Source: Dechloromonas denitrificans
Lineage (GTDB): Bacteria > Pseudomonadota > Gammaproteobacteria > Burkholderiales > Rhodocyclaceae
Reading direction: 5' to 3'
DNA length: 64,000 bases
NCBI RefSeq assembly: GCF_001551835.1
Contig: NZ_LODL01000040.1
Span: forward strand, 174,336 to 238,335
Part shown: positions 46,094-56,531 of the stretch, piece after piece
How the letters are laid out: each line of letters starts with the position of its first letter
Numbering within the stretch: position 1 is the first letter of the stretch
Made by a program: the position numbers and the translations under genes
Notes under the pieces: model-generated
What the model saw: the letters and a program-made list of their open reading frames with translations, nothing else
Told to the model about the DNA's origin: nothing
Database searches by the model: none

Positions 46094-46107
46094 TTGATCT
46101 GCGCTAA
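46094..46107. promoter_or_regulatory. Weak FNR-like half-site upstream of napD
   Basis: TTGAT-CTGC-GCTAA has a perfect left half and only a partial right half compared with TTGAT-N4-ATCAA. Its position, 62 bp before napD, fits oxygen control of the nap operon. Confidence 0.25.
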
Positions 46108-46168
46108 AAACGTTAAATGCTTATCGGCGTAGATTGCCCCGGCTGACATCAAACTGACTGGGCGTTGC

Positions 46169-46441
46169 ATGGACATGAAGGCTGCCACCGGTATCAATAT
46201 CTCCAGCGTCATTCTCGGGGTCGCCCCGGCCGACGCGGCGGGCGTTGGTGAGCGGCTGGCTGCCCTCGCGGGGGTCGAGGTCCATGCGCTGGTGGAAGAT
46301 GGACGGATGATCGTCACCATCGAATCCGCCTCCGACGGCGCCACGGTCGATACCTTTGAGGTGATTCGCCAGATGCCGGGGGTACTTTCGGCCTCGCTGG
46401 TCTATCACCACTTCGAATCGGATCCAGACGAGGAGGCGTGA
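46169..46441 (+). CDS. napD: Periplasmic nitrate reductase chaperone NapD
   Basis: 90 residues. [37 protein letters not shown] and [16 protein letters not shown] follow the NapD ferredoxin-like fold. NapD binds the Tat signal peptide of NapA to delay export until the molybdenum cofactor is inserted. It is the first gene of the nap operon; napA starts one base after its stop. Confidence 0.93.
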   Translation: MDMKAATGINISSVILGVAPADAAGVGERLAALAGVEVHALVEDGRMIVTIESASDGATVDTFEVIRQMPGVLSASLVYHHFESDPDEEA

Positions 46442-46442
46442 G

Positions 46443-48989
46443 ATGGTCGAACTAAAACTTACCCGGCGTGATTTCATCAAGAGCAATGCAGTCGCGGCCG
46501 CGGCCAGCGTCGCCGGGATCAGTCTGCCGGCGGTCGCTGCACCGCCGGGCAAGGATGACGGCGTGCGCTGGGACAAGGGGGTCTGTCGCTACTGCGGCAC
46601 CGGTTGCGGCGTGCTGGTTGGCGTCAAGGACGGCCGCGTCGTCGCCACCCAGGGCGACCCGGAGGCGCCGGTCAATCGCGGCCTGAACTGCATCAAGGGC
46701 TATTTCCTGTCGAAGATCATGTATGGCAAGGATCGCCTGCAGACGCCGATGTTGCGCATGAAGGACGGCAAGTACGACAAGAATGGCGACTTCAAGCCGA
46801 TCACCTGGACCCAGGCCTTCGACATCATGGAAGAGAAGTGCAAGGCGGCACTCAAGGAAGGCGGGCCGAAGAATATCGCGATGTTCGGTTCCGGCCAGTG
46901 GACGGTCTGGGAAGGCTACGCCGCCGCCAAGCTGATGAAGGCCGGCTTTCGTACCAATAACCTCGATCCCAATGCCCGCCACTGCATGGCTTCGGCCGTC
47001 GCCGGCTTCATGCGCACCTTCGGCATCGACGAGCCGATGGGCTGTTACGACGACGCCGAGCACGCCGATGTCTTCGCGCTGTGGGGCTCGAACATGGCCG
47101 AGATGCACCCGATCCTCTGGTCGCGCATCACCGATCGCCGGCTGACCGCCAAGCACGTCAAGGTCCATGTGCTGTCCACCTTCAGCCATCGCTCCTGCGA
47201 ACTGGCCGACAACACGCTGATCTTCAAGCCGCAGTCCGATCTGGCCATCCTCAACTACATCTGTAACCACATCATCCAGACTGGCGCGGTCAACAAGGAT
47301 TTTGTGGCAAAACACGTCAAGTTCGCCAAGGGCGTGACCGATATCGGCTACGGCCTGCGCCCCAATCACCCGCTGGAAAAGGTCGCCATGAACAACGGCT
47401 ACCCGGGTGAGGAAGGCAAGCCGAAAGGCAACCCGAACAACTCGACGCCGATGACTTTCGACGAGTTCGCCGCCTTCGTGTCCGAATACACGCTGGACAA
47501 GGCGCACGAGATTTCCGGCGTGCCCAAGGAAAACCTCGAAGCGCTGGCCAAGGCCTACGCCGATCCGAAGATCAAGGTCGTTTCCTACTGGACCATGGGC
47601 TTCAACCAGCACACCCGTGGCACCTGGGTGAACAACATGATCTACAACGTGCACCTGCTGGTCGGCAAGATTTCCGAGCCGGGCAACGGGCCGTTCTCGC
47701 TGACCGGCCAGCCGTCGGCCTGCGGCACGGCGCGCGAAGTGGGCACCTTCGCCCACCGCCTGCCGGCCGACATGGTGGTGATGAATCCCAAGCACCGCGA
47801 ACTGTCGGAAAAGCTCTGGAAGCTGCCGGCCGGCACCATTCCAGACTGGATCGGCCTGCACGCCGTGGCCCAGAGCCGTGCCCTGAAGGACGGCAAGCTC
47901 GGCTTCTACTGGACCTCGACGACCAATAACATGCAGGCCGGGCCGAACGTCAACGACGAGATCTACCCGGGCTGGCGCAATCCCAAGGCTTTTGTGGTCG
48001 TCTCCGATGTCTACCCGACCGTCTCGGCCATGGCCTCCGACCTCATCCTGCCTTGCGCCATGTGGATGGAGAAGGAAGGCATGTACGGCAACGCCGAACG
48101 GCGCGGCCAGATGTGGCGCCAGCAGGTCAAGGCGCCGGGCGAAGGCAAGTCCGATCTCTGGCAGTACCTCGAATTCTCCAAGCGCTTCAAGATCGAGGAA
48201 GTCTGGCCGGCCGAGTTGCTCGACAAGAACCCGGAGTACAAGGGCAAGACCATGTACGACGTGCTGTTCGCCAACGGCCAGGTCAACAAGTTCGGGCTGG
48301 ACGAGGTCGCCAAGGTCAACGCCCACGGCATCAAGGGCTACATGAACGACGAGTCCAAGGCCTTCGGCTTCTATGTGCAGAAAGGCCTGTTCGAGGAATA
48401 CGCCTCGTTCGGTCGTGGCAAGGCACACGATCTGGCCAACTTCGACGTCTATCACAAGGCGCGCGGCCTGCGCTGGCCGGTGGTCGATGGCAAGGAAACG
48501 CTGTGGCGCTTCCGCGAAGGCTACGACACCTATGTGCCGAAGGGCGAGGGCGTCCGTTTCTACGGTTATCCGGACGGCAAGGCCATCGCTTTTGCATTGC
48601 CTTACCAGCCCGCCGCCGAAATGCCGGATGCCGAATACGACCTCTGGCTATGTACCGGCCGCGTGCTGGAACACTGGCACACCGGCTCGATGACGCGTCG
48701 CGTCCCGGAACTCTACAAGGCGATGCCGGATGCCGTCATCTATATGCATCCGGACGATGCCAAGAAACGCGGCCTGCTTCGCAACGACGTGGTCAAGGTA
48801 GCGACCCGGCGCGGCGAAATCCAGTTGCGGGTGGAAACCCGGGGCCGCAACAAGCCGCCGCTCGGCTTGGTCTTCGTGCCGTTTTTCGACGAACACCGAC
48901 TGGTCAATAAACTGACGCTGGACGCGACTTGCCCGATCTCGAAAGAGACGGACTACAAGAAATGCGCCTGCAAGGTGGTCAAGGCCTGA
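46443..48989 (+). CDS. napA: Periplasmic nitrate reductase catalytic subunit NapA
   Basis: 848 residues. A Tat signal ([19 protein letters not shown]) precedes the 4Fe-4S site [17 protein letters not shown]...[14 protein letters not shown], and [12 protein letters not shown] supplies Cys181, the molybdenum ligand. Later blocks ([34 protein letters not shown]) match NapA of the DMSO reductase family. It reduces nitrate to nitrite in the periplasm with a bis-MGD cofactor. RBS GAGGAGG lies directly before the ATG. The mature region has no visible damage. Confidence 0.97.
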   Translation: MVELKLTRRDFIKSNAVAAAASVAGISLPAVAAPPGKDDGVRWDKGVCRYCGTGCGVLVGVKDGRVVATQGDPEAPVNRGLNCIKGYFLSKIMYGKDRLQTPMLRMKDGKYDKNGDFKPITWTQAFDIMEEKCKAALKEGGPKNIAMFGSGQWTVWEGYAAAKLMKAGFRTNNLDPNARHCMASAVAGFMRTFGIDEPMGCYDDAEHADVFALWGSNMAEMHPILWSRITDRRLTAKHVKVHVLSTFSHRSCELADNTLIFKPQSDLAILNYICNHIIQTGAVNKDFVAKHVKFAKGVTDIGYGLRPNHPLEKVAMNNGYPGEEGKPKGNPNNSTPMTFDEFAAFVSEYTLDKAHEISGVPKENLEALAKAYADPKIKVVSYWTMGFNQHTRGTWVNNMIYNVHLLVGKISEPGNGPFSLTGQPSACGTAREVGTFAHRLPADMVVMNPKHRELSEKLWKLPAGTIPDWIGLHAVAQSRALKDGKLGFYWTSTTNNMQAGPNVNDEIYPGWRNPKAFVVVSDVYPTVSAMASDLILPCAMWMEKEGMYGNAERRGQMWRQQVKAPGEGKSDLWQYLEFSKRFKIEEVWPAELLDKNPEYKGKTMYDVLFANGQVNKFGLDEVAKVNAHGIKGYMNDESKAFGFYVQKGLFEEYASFGRGKAHDLANFDVYHKARGLRWPVVDGKETLWRFREGYDTYVPKGEGVRFYGYPDGKAIAFALPYQPAAEMPDAEYDLWLCTGRVLEHWHTGSMTRRVPELYKAMPDAVIYMHPDDAKKRGLLRNDVVKVATRRGEIQLRVETRGRNKPPLGLVFVPFFDEHRLVNKLTLDATCPISKETDYKKCACKVVKA

Positions 48990-49073
48990 ACCATGCGTAA
49001 CGATTAAGGCAATCAGGGAGTGCCGTGACAAGGGTGGGGCGACAGCCCCACCCGGCGGCTGCCCCGACACGAT

Positions 49074-49955
49074 ATGAACCCAAAGAACAGCACTCCACCC
49101 AAGAGCGGCGCCGCACGCCGCCAGTTTCTCTTCGACTCGGCCCGCATGGTCTGCGGCGTCGGCCTGCTCGGGCTTGGCCTCGGCTTTTACGCCAAGCAGG
49201 CGAAAGCGCTGCCAGCCCTTGCCTTGCGGCCGCCCGGCGCCCTGCCGGAAGATGATTTCCTCGGCGCCTGCATCCGCTGCGGTCTGTGTGTCCGCGACTG
49301 CCCCTACAACACGCTGGAGCTCGCCAAGCCGGAAACGCCCGTCGCCACCGGTACGCCATTCTTCACGGCGCGCAACATTCCGTGCGAAATGTGCGAGGAC
49401 ATTCCCTGCGTCAAGGCCTGCCCGACCAAGGCGCTCGATCACGCGCTGACCGATATCAATCAGGCGAAGATGGGTGTCGCCGTACTGATCGACCACGAAA
49501 CCTGCCTCAATTTCCTCGGCCTGCGCTGCGATGTCTGCTATCGCGTCTGTCCGGTGATCGACAAGGCGATCACGCTGGAAATGCTGCCCAACGAGCGTAC
49601 CGGTCGTCATGCCATGTTCCTGCCGACCGTCCATTCGGAGCATTGCACCGGCTGCGGCAAGTGCGAAAAATCCTGCGTCCTGGAAGAGGCCGCCATCCGC
49701 GTCTTGCCGCCCAAGCTGGCCAAGGGCGAACTCGGTCATCACTACCGGGTCGGCTGGGACGAACAGAAGAAGGCCGGGCGTTCGCTGATCGATGAATCGA
49801 AAATGCTCGACCTGCCCGATCGCATGCCGGACGGCGCCGTCCTGCCCGGCCACTACGACCCGGCCAGCGGCCATACCGCGCCGGCCCGCGGTCTGCCGGG
49901 CAGCGAGGCAGGGGCCATTCCGAGCTTGCCGCCCGGCCTGGGGGGCAAGCCATGA
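49074..49955 (+). CDS. napG: Ferredoxin-type protein NapG
   Basis: 293 residues. A Tat-like [16 protein letters not shown] signal is followed by four 4Fe-4S motifs: [32 protein letters not shown] (with the preceding Cys) and [11 protein letters not shown]. NapG passes electrons towards NapA from the membrane partner NapH. The gene overlaps napH (ATGA). The start has no clear RBS; the Tat motif at residues 13-14 supports the choice. Confidence 0.92.
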   Translation: MNPKNSTPPKSGAARRQFLFDSARMVCGVGLLGLGLGFYAKQAKALPALALRPPGALPEDDFLGACIRCGLCVRDCPYNTLELAKPETPVATGTPFFTARNIPCEMCEDIPCVKACPTKALDHALTDINQAKMGVAVLIDHETCLNFLGLRCDVCYRVCPVIDKAITLEMLPNERTGRHAMFLPTVHSEHCTGCGKCEKSCVLEEAAIRVLPPKLAKGELGHHYRVGWDEQKKAGRSLIDESKMLDLPDRMPDGAVLPGHYDPASGHTAPARGLPGSEAGAIPSLPPGLGGKP

Positions 49956-50860
49956 GCCAGGTTGCTCACAAGAAACGTATCGGTGCCGAAGCCGTGGAAA
50001 GCAAGGGCTGGCTGCGTGCCCATAAATGGTTGATCCTGCGTCGCCTGTCGCAGTTCGGCATTCTCGGACTCTTCCTGCTCGGGCCGCTGGCCGGGCTCTG
50101 GATCGTCAAAGGCAACCTCAATTACAGCCATACGCTCGGCGTGCTGCCGCTGACCGATCCCTATGTCGCGCTGCAGGCCCTGTTCGCCGGGCACGTGCCG
50201 GAGAAACTGGGACTGATCGGCTTGGCTATCGCACTGATCTTCTACCTGCTGGTCGGCGGCCGGGTCTATTGCAGCTGGGTCTGCCCGGTCAATGTGGTGA
50301 CCGATGCCGCCGGCTGGCTGCGCGACCGCTTGGGTATCAAGGGGGCAAGCAGCATTTCGCGGAATACCCGCTACTGGATACTCGGCATGACCTTGCTTGG
50401 CTCGGCGTTGAGTGGCGTCGTGCTGTGGGAGTTGGTCAATCCGGTGTCGATGTTGCACCGGGGCCTGATTTTTGGCATGGGGGCGGCGTGGACCGTGGTG
50501 GTTGCCGTTTTCCTGCTCGACCTGTTCGTGATGAATCGTGGCTGGTGCGGTCGACTGTGCCCGGTCGGCGCTTTTTACAGCCTGGTCGGGCGCTGGAGTC
50601 CGCTGCGCATATCGGCGCCGCTACGGACGGCCTGCAACGATTGCATGGACTGCTTCGAAGTTTGTCCGGAGCCGCAGGTCATCCGGCCGGCCCTGAAAGG
50701 CGAGGGGAAGGGCGTCGGACCGGTGATCCTGGCGCCGTCGTGCACCAACTGCGGGCGCTGCATCGATGTCTGCTCGAAAGAAGTTTTTACCTACGGTCTG
50801 CGTTTCAATAACCCGGCTTCGACTGCAACGCTCGTCAAGGTGCAGCCGGAGACCAAATGA
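49952..50860 (+). CDS. napH: Quinol dehydrogenase ferredoxin subunit NapH
   Basis: 302 residues with four membrane segments. The membrane-associated CxxxCP motifs are [10 protein letters not shown] and [11 protein letters not shown]; two C-terminal clusters [14 protein letters not shown] and [14 protein letters not shown] follow. NapH takes electrons from quinol and passes them to NapG, which makes it the likely membrane entry point here since no napC is present. Its start overlaps the napG stop. Confidence 0.93.
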   Translation: MSQVAHKKRIGAEAVESKGWLRAHKWLILRRLSQFGILGLFLLGPLAGLWIVKGNLNYSHTLGVLPLTDPYVALQALFAGHVPEKLGLIGLAIALIFYLLVGGRVYCSWVCPVNVVTDAAGWLRDRLGIKGASSISRNTRYWILGMTLLGSALSGVVLWELVNPVSMLHRGLIFGMGAAWTVVVAVFLLDLFVMNRGWCGRLCPVGAFYSLVGRWSPLRISAPLRTACNDCMDCFEVCPEPQVIRPALKGEGKGVGPVILAPSCTNCGRCIDVCSKEVFTYGLRFNNPASTATLVKVQPETK

Positions 50861-50890
50861 TTAGCCAGTTTTAGAGGAGGAGCGCCCATC

Positions 50891-51379
50891 ATGAAACAAA
50901 CGCTGAAGACGACATTCGCCGTGCTTGCTGCCGCCGCCTGTTGGGCGCTGGCTGCGCCCGGTTTCGCCCAGGAGGCGCCGAAGCCGATGCGCGGGGCGGA
51001 TGTGCCTGCGGTCGACCAGGCGCCGGAGGCCAAAAAATACCTTGGCGGCAAGCCCGGCGGACAAACCAAGGTGGCCCGCACCTTCAGCAGCCAGCCGCCG
51101 GTCATTCCGCATGCCGTCGAGAATTTCGACGAAATCACGCTGGAAGAGAATCAGTGCCTGTCCTGTCACGGCCCCGATGTCTATAAGAAGAAAAATGCGC
51201 CGAAGGTCGGCGACAGCCATTTCCGCGACCGTGACGGCAAGGTCCTGCCGGAAGCCTCGGCCGCCCGCCACAACTGCGTGCAATGCCATGTGCCGCAGGT
51301 CGATGCGCCGCCGCTGGTCGATAACGACTTCAAGGGCGACCTCGTTGCCGCCAAGCCGGCCGGCAAGAAAAAGAACTGA
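50891..51379 (+). CDS. napB: Periplasmic nitrate reductase diheme cytochrome NapB
   Basis: 162 residues. A Sec signal peptide (KTTFAVLAAAACWALAAPGFA) precedes two heme-binding CxxCH motifs, CLSCHGP and CVQCHVP, with the additional HAVENFD-type His segments that ligate the hemes. NapB donates electrons directly to NapA. GAGGAG precedes the start. The gene ends the operon napDAGHB and is followed by a terminator. Confidence 0.95.
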   Translation: MKQTLKTTFAVLAAAACWALAAPGFAQEAPKPMRGADVPAVDQAPEAKKYLGGKPGGQTKVARTFSSQPPVIPHAVENFDEITLEENQCLSCHGPDVYKKKNAPKVGDSHFRDRDGKVLPEASAARHNCVQCHVPQVDAPPLVDNDFKGDLVAAKPAGKKKN

Positions 51380-51398
51380 CCCGGCGCGCCGGCAACAA

Positions 51399-51422
51399 AA
51401 AGGGGAGCCGCGGCTCCCCTTT
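51399..51422. terminator. Bidirectional terminator between napB and rpoH
   Basis: AAAGGGGAGCCG / CGGCTCCCCTTT forms a perfect 12-bp stem; A and T runs at both ends let it serve both convergent genes. Confidence 0.8.
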
Positions 51423-51444
51423 GCTTTGAGTGCCCGCTCGGGCC

Positions 51445-52308
51445 TCAGGCGGCGACGAGCAGTACGCCGCGCATCTTTTGCAGCGCCTTGACTTCGATCT
51501 GGCGGATACGCTCGGCTGAAACATCGAACTCGGCGGCCAGTTCATGCAAGGTCGCGGCTTCGCCATCGTGCAGCCAGCGGGCCTCGACGATGCGACGACT
51601 GCGCGGGTCGAGGGCCGACAGTGCTTCGTGCAGACCTTCGTCCTGCTGGCGGGCGATCGCCTTGTTTTCGATGACGCGGGTCGGCTCGTAGCGCGAGTCG
51701 GCCAAGTAGTCGATCGGCGCGAACGCATCGTCGCTGTCGTCCGGGCTGCCTTCCAGCGCCAGGTCGCGGCCGGTCAGGCGGGTTTCCATCTCGACCACTT
51801 CCTCCGGCTTGACACCGAGGCGGCTGGCGACTTCTGCTGCCTGCGGGCCGGACAGCGTATCGACGCCTTCGTAGTCGTTCTTCAGGCTGCGCAGGTTGAA
51901 GAACAGCTTGCGCTGGGCCTTGGTGGTCGCCACTTTGACCAGGCGCCAGTTCTTCAGGATGTATTCGTGGATTTCGGCCTTGATCCAGTGCATCGCGAAC
52001 GAAACGAGGCGCACGCCGCGCGTCGAGTCGTAGCGTTTGACTGCCTTCATCAGGCCGATGTTGCCTTCCTGAATCAGGTCGGCGTGCGGTAGGCCGTAGC
52101 CGAGATAGCCGCGGGCAATCGAGATGACCAGACGGAGATGCGACAGCACGAGCTGGCGGGCCGCTTCCACATCGCCATCATTGTGGAAACGCTGAGCCAG
52201 CCGGGTCTCTTCCGCCTCGGAAAGCATCGGGTAACGGTTCGCGGCCTGGATATAGGCATCGATGTTGCCGACGGCTGAGGGAATGGGAAGCGCCATTGCT
52301 TGGGTCAT
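51445..52308 (-). CDS. rpoH: RNA polymerase sigma-32 factor RpoH
   Basis: 287 residues from ATG 52308 (MTQAMALPIPSAVGNI); an upstream in-frame TTG is part of the AAGGAGA RBS region. The region 2 segments LVLSHLRLVISIARGYLGYG, DLIQEGNIGLMKAVKRYD and the RpoH box QRKLFFNLRSLK are present, and region 4 with a helix-turn-helix (LHELAAEFDVSAERIRQIE) ends the protein. It directs the heat-shock regulon. Convergent with the nap operon and divergent from gluQ. Confidence 0.95.
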   Translation of the reverse strand: MTQAMALPIPSAVGNIDAYIQAANRYPMLSEAEETRLAQRFHNDGDVEAARQLVLSHLRLVISIARGYLGYGLPHADLIQEGNIGLMKAVKRYDSTRGVRLVSFAMHWIKAEIHEYILKNWRLVKVATTKAQRKLFFNLRSLKNDYEGVDTLSGPQAAEVASRLGVKPEEVVEMETRLTGRDLALEGSPDDSDDAFAPIDYLADSRYEPTRVIENKAIARQQDEGLHEALSALDPRSRRIVEARWLHDGEAATLHELAAEFDVSAERIRQIEVKALQKMRGVLLVAA

Positions 52309-52390
52309 AGCGTAAGATTTCTCCTTCAACGATTACAAATACATTCTAGCACTCGCTGTCTCAGAGTGCTAACTGCCTGAAAAGTTTCCG

Positions 52391-53302
52391 ATGTCTCCTG
52401 TCTATCGCGGTCGTTTCGCCCCTTCACCGACCGGGCCGCTGCACTTCGGCTCACTGGTCGCCGCAGTCGGCAGCTATCTCGATGCGCGCACGCAGGGCGG
52501 CGAGTGGCTGCTGCGCATCGAGGATGTCGACACGCCGCGCAATGTGCCGGGAGCTGCCGAAAACATCATCGCGACGCTGGCCGCCTTCGGGTTCGAATGG
52601 GATGGCCCAGTCCTCTGGCAGAGCCGGCGCCGCGAGGCCTATGCCGCGGCACTGGCGCAACTGCAGGCGACCGGGCTGGCTTATGGCTGCACCTGCTCGC
52701 GCAAGGAAATTGCCGACTCGGCCAGCCGGCCGGCGATTGATGGCGGTCTGGCCTATCCGGGTACCTGTCGTCATGGTCTGCCGGCGGGGCGTTCGGCGCG
52801 CGCCTGGCGGCTGCGTGTCGGGGCCGCTGAAATCGCCTTCGACGACCGCCTGCAAGGCCATGTCGCGCAGCAACTGGAACGCGATGTCGGCGACTTCGTG
52901 CTGTTGCGCGCCGACGGTTTGTTCGCCTACCAGTTGGCGGTTGCGGTCGACGATCAATTTCAGGGCATTTCCGACATTGTGCGCGGGGCTGATCTGCTCG
53001 CTTCAACGCCGCGCCAGATCTGGCTGCAACAGTGCATGGGCTGGCCGACGCCGCGTTATGCCCATTTGCCGGTGGCGAGCAATGCGGCGGGGGAGAAGCT
53101 CTCCAAGCAGACGCTGGCTCCGGCGCTGCAGGTCGGGCAGGCGGCAGCGGCACTGGTCGGTGCCCTGCGTTTTCTCGGTCAGGCGGTGCCGGCCGAACTG
53201 GCCCGGGCCAGCGTTGCCGAAGTTTGGGCTTGGGCGCATGTCCACTGGTCGTTTGCCGCCATTCCGCGGCAAGCGGCTATTCCGTTGGCGACTCTGCCGT
53301 AA
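52391..53302 (+). CDS. gluQ: Glutamyl-Q tRNA(Asp) synthetase
   Basis: 303 residues. The class I motif FAPSPTGPLHFGSLVAAVGS is the HIGH region, the zinc site uses CTCSRKEIAD and YPGTCRHGL, and EKLSKQT stands for KMSKS. It is much shorter than a full GltX and lacks the anticodon-binding domain, as GluQ-RS should. It attaches glutamate to queuosine of tRNA(Asp). Its last 26 bp overlap the end of the convergent clsB gene. Confidence 0.93.
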   Translation: MSPVYRGRFAPSPTGPLHFGSLVAAVGSYLDARTQGGEWLLRIEDVDTPRNVPGAAENIIATLAAFGFEWDGPVLWQSRRREAYAAALAQLQATGLAYGCTCSRKEIADSASRPAIDGGLAYPGTCRHGLPAGRSARAWRLRVGAAEIAFDDRLQGHVAQQLERDVGDFVLLRADGLFAYQLAVAVDDQFQGISDIVRGADLLASTPRQIWLQQCMGWPTPRYAHLPVASNAAGEKLSKQTLAPALQVGQAAAALVGALRFLGQAVPAELARASVAEVWAWAHVHWSFAAIPRQAAIPLATLP

Positions 53303-54488
53303 GGCCGGGGGTTTCCTCGTCGGCCTGCCAGTGCTTGGGGCCGTATCCGGTCAGGCCGACCAGGGCGCGAACCAGCCCGTAGCTGAGCCAGCGTAGCAGG
53401 CGGGAGTGGATGGGCTGGCGGGTGAAGGTTTCGGCGTGCATTTCGCGGGCGCCGTCGGCCATCGCGGTGTAGATGCTCTGGCGCAATTCGCCGGCAAAGG
53501 CGGTATCGCGGACGACGATGTTGGCCTCCTTGGCGAGCAGCAGGCTGAACGGATCGATGTTGGAGGAGCCGACCGTGGCCCACTCGCCGTCGATGACCGC
53601 CACCTTGGCGTGCATGAAGCTCTTTTCGTACTCGAAAATCCGGATCTTGCTTTCCAGCGCCGCCAGATAGAGGGCCTGGGTCGCGAAACGGAGCAGGGGG
53701 TGGTCGGTCTTGCCCTGCAGCATGACGGTGATCCTGACACCGCGCCGGGCCGCCGCCTGCAGCGCCCGGCCGAAGCGGACGCCGGGCAGGAAGTAGGCGT
53801 TGGCAATGAGGATTTCCTCCTGCGCCGCGTTGATCGCGGCGATGTAGGCGTGCAGGATGTCATTGCGGTGGCGGATGTTGTCGCGAATCAGGAAGGCTGC
53901 CGTCTGGGCGCCGGCCAGCGCGCAATGGGGGGCGACGACCGGGGCGTGGCGGAAACGGCGCTTGAAATTGACCCAGGCGACGATTTCCCAGATCCGCCGC
54001 ACGGCGTGATGCACCTGCTGCAGGGCCGGGCCTTCGACGCGGACGGCGTAGTCGTAGCGCGGCCGCATGTCGTCCGGCGCATTGTTGTCGTCGATGATGT
54101 TGATGCCGCCGATAAAGGCGACGCGGGCGTCGATCACCACCAGCTTGCGGTGCAGGCGGCGCAGGCGATGGCGCTTGAAGTGAAAACGGCCGATTTCCGG
54201 GCGGTACTGCATGGCCTGCACCCCGGCGGCGGTGAGCAGCGGCATGAACTCGTTGCTGAAATTGCGGCTGCCGAAGCCGTCCACCGTGACATTGACTTGA
54301 ACGCCGCGCCGGGCAGCCCGGCACAGCGCGCCGGTGACGGCGTGGCCGACTTCATCGTCGGCGAAAATGTAGCTTTCGAGATAGATTTCGCTTTGCGCCG
54401 CCTCGATCTCGGCGAGCAGGGCCGGGAAGTAATCCTGGCCGGAGTTGAGCAGGGTGAGCCGGTTACCCGGCAGGAATTCAGCGGCCAT
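53277..54488 (-). CDS. clsB: Cardiolipin synthase ClsB-like phospholipase D family protein
   Basis: 403 residues from ATG 54488 (MAAEFLPGNRLTLLNSG), overlapping the previous gene by 11 bp; the longer frame to 54734 runs through that gene. Two HKD motifs are seen: HRKLVVIDARVAFIGG and HAKVAVIDGEWATVGSSNID. The layout ybhP-like then clsB resembles the E. coli ybhP-clsB order. It would join two phosphatidylglycerols or use phosphatidylethanolamine in the membrane. Substrate choice is inferred from the family. Confidence 0.88.
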   Translation of the reverse strand: MAAEFLPGNRLTLLNSGQDYFPALLAEIEAAQSEIYLESYIFADDEVGHAVTGALCRAARRGVQVNVTVDGFGSRNFSNEFMPLLTAAGVQAMQYRPEIGRFHFKRHRLRRLHRKLVVIDARVAFIGGINIIDDNNAPDDMRPRYDYAVRVEGPALQQVHHAVRRIWEIVAWVNFKRRFRHAPVVAPHCALAGAQTAAFLIRDNIRHRNDILHAYIAAINAAQEEILIANAYFLPGVRFGRALQAAARRGVRITVMLQGKTDHPLLRFATQALYLAALESKIRIFEYEKSFMHAKVAVIDGEWATVGSSNIDPFSLLLAKEANIVVRDTAFAGELRQSIYTAMADGAREMHAETFTRQPIHSRLLRWLSYGLVRALVGLTGYGPKHWQADEETPGLTAESPTE

Positions 54489-55233
54489 ACCGGGCGAGAT
54501 AGGCCGATAGCGCGGCGTGATCGGAAATCTTCGACCACGGCTGGCCGTGGTGCACCTCGGTGCGCTCGACGCGGAAGCCGCGGACGTAAATGCGGTCGAG
54601 CCGGAACATCGGCATCGCCGCCGGGAAGCTGCGCACCGGTACGCCCCTGCTGTTGCTGAACACTTCAAGCAGGCCGAGGCGTTTGGCGAGATGCTCGCCG
54701 GCCCGGTTGCGCCAGTCGTTGAAGTCGCCGGCAATGATCAGGGGCGCCTCCGGATCGGCCAGGCGGTCGAGATAATCGGCCAGGGCGCTCATCTGCCGGC
54801 GGCGCGAATGGCCGAATAGCGACAGGTGCACACAGACGCAATGGGCGGCCGGGCCTTCCGGTAATTCGATACGGCAATGCAGCAGGCCGCGCTTTTCGAA
54901 CTGCATATGGGTGACGTCCTGGTTGTGTGCATGCAGGATCGGAAAGCGCGACAGGATGGCGTTGCCATGGTGGCCATGGTCGTAAATCATGTTGTGGCCG
55001 TAGGCCGACTGCCAGAAATCCTCGGCCAGAAACTCGTGCTGCGGTGAACTCGGCCAGTTGTCGTGGTTTTCGGCATGGCCGAGGTGGAGGCCCTGCACTT
55101 CCTGCAGGAAGACGATGTCCGGGTTGAGGTGGCGCAGGCGGTCGCGCAGTTCATGCACCATCATCTGGCGGTTGAACTGCGAAAACCCCTTGTGGATGTT
55201 GTAGGTGGTGATGTGTAGGCTGGGCGTGCTCAC
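54478..55233 (-). CDS. Endonuclease/exonuclease/phosphatase family protein (YbhP-like)
   Basis: 251 residues. TTYNIHKGF, IVFLQEVQGLH with the metal Glu, GHHGNAILSRF, IIAGDFNDWRN and SDHAALSAY follow the EEP fold (DNase I / synaptojanin-like). E. coli YbhP stands in the same place before clsB, so a role near phospholipid metabolism is possible, but no substrate is known. The last 11 bp overlap clsB. Confidence 0.88.
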   Translation of the reverse strand: MSTPSLHITTYNIHKGFSQFNRQMMVHELRDRLRHLNPDIVFLQEVQGLHLGHAENHDNWPSSPQHEFLAEDFWQSAYGHNMIYDHGHHGNAILSRFPILHAHNQDVTHMQFEKRGLLHCRIELPEGPAAHCVCVHLSLFGHSRRRQMSALADYLDRLADPEAPLIIAGDFNDWRNRAGEHLAKRLGLLEVFSNSRGVPVRSFPAAMPMFRLDRIYVRGFRVERTEVHHGQPWSKISDHAALSAYLARYGR

Positions 55234-55388
55234 GGCGAGTGACTCCGGGACTGCGCTGGCCGCACCGGGGAGGGCGGCACCACCCGCTAAGCTTACCGCG
55301 CCTTGCCGGTTCCTGCTGCAGCAAGGTCTTGTCGTTCACCGGCTGGACGCTGAGTACGTTCGCCGTCCAGCCGGCGCCTGCATCTGCT

Positions 55389-56486
55389 TCAGGAAATCGC
55401 CAGCATGCGTTCCAGGGCCAGTTTGGCCAGCTTGGCTTCGTGCTCCGGCACCTTGATCTGATTGACGATCTTGCCGTCGACCAGGTTTTCCAGCGTCCAT
55501 GCCAAGTGCTGCGGGTCGATGCGCTGCATCGTCGAACACATGCAGATGGTGGTCGCCATGAACTGGACGATCTTGTTCTGCGGCAGAACTTCTTTTGCCA
55601 GCCGGTCGACCAGGTTCAGTTCGGTGCCGACCAGCCAGCGCGTCCCTTCCGGCGCTTCCTTGATGGTCTTGACGATGTGCTCGGTCGAGCCGACATAGTC
55701 GGCCGCGGCGCAGACTTCGAAATTGCATTCCGGGTGGGCGATCACCTTGCCCTCGGGGTATTTGGCGCGGAAGGCATCGATCTGCGACTTCTGGAACATC
55801 TGGTGTACCGAGCAGTGGCCCTTCCAGAGCAGGATCCTGGCGTGCTTGATCTGGGCCGGCGTCAGACCGCCGAGTTCGAGATCCGGGTCCCAGACGACCA
55901 TCTCGTCCATGGCAAAACCCAACTGGTGGCCGGTCCACCGGCCGAGATGCTGGTCCGGGAAGAACAGCACCTTGGGGCGACGCTCGAAGGCCCACTTGGC
56001 GATGGTGCCGGCGTTGGACGAGGTACAGACGATGCCGCCATGCTCGCCGCAGAAAGCTTTCAGGTCGGCCGCCGAGTTGATGTAGGTGACCGGCGTCACT
56101 TCTTCCTCAGCGTTCAGGACTTCATTCAGCTCGCGCCAGCAGCGCTCGACCTTGGCCAGATTGGCCATGTCGGCCATCGAACAGCCGGCCGCGAGGTCGG
56201 GCAGGATGGCGATCTGGTGCGGTGCGGTCATGATGTCGGCGACTTCGGCCATGAAATGCACGCCGCAGAAGATGACGTATTCGGAATCGGTCTGCGCCGC
56301 GAGTTTCGACAGCTTCAGCGAATCGCCGGTCAGATCGGCATGCTGATAGACGTCGGCGCGCTGGTAATGGTGGCCGAGAATGACCGCCTTCTTGCCGAGC
56401 TTGGCGCGAGCGACGCGAATGCGTTCCTGGCAGGCTTCATCGGACAGGTTGTTGAACGGGTCAAAGGAGATGGTTGCTGTTTGCAT
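55389..56486 (-). CDS. nadA: Quinolinate synthase NadA
   Basis: 365 residues. VILGHHYQRADVYQHADLTG is the dihydroxyacetone-phosphate-binding start. The three cluster Cys positions are seen in CGVHFMAEVADI, AHPECNFEVCAAAD and the C-terminal TTICMCSTMQRIDPQHLAW. CTSSNAGTIAKW is also conserved. The enzyme condenses iminoaspartate and DHAP to quinolinate in NAD synthesis, using a 4Fe-4S cluster. A rhodanese gene lies directly upstream in the same direction, 45 bp away. Confidence 0.95.
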   Translation of the reverse strand: MQTATISFDPFNNLSDEACQERIRVARAKLGKKAVILGHHYQRADVYQHADLTGDSLKLSKLAAQTDSEYVIFCGVHFMAEVADIMTAPHQIAILPDLAAGCSMADMANLAKVERCWRELNEVLNAEEEVTPVTYINSAADLKAFCGEHGGIVCTSSNAGTIAKWAFERRPKVLFFPDQHLGRWTGHQLGFAMDEMVVWDPDLELGGLTPAQIKHARILLWKGHCSVHQMFQKSQIDAFRAKYPEGKVIAHPECNFEVCAAADYVGSTEHIVKTIKEAPEGTRWLVGTELNLVDRLAKEVLPQNKIVQFMATTICMCSTMQRIDPQHLAWTLENLVDGKIVNQIKVPEHEAKLAKLALERMLAIS

Positions 56487-56531
56487 GCTGTTCTCTGAAA
56501 AATCGGCTTTTTCGATGGTCGACCGCAGGGG

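Noticed and set aside
46094..46107. FNR box as a firm regulatory call for nap
   Set aside because: Only the left half matches; kept as a low-confidence site and not counted as a finding.
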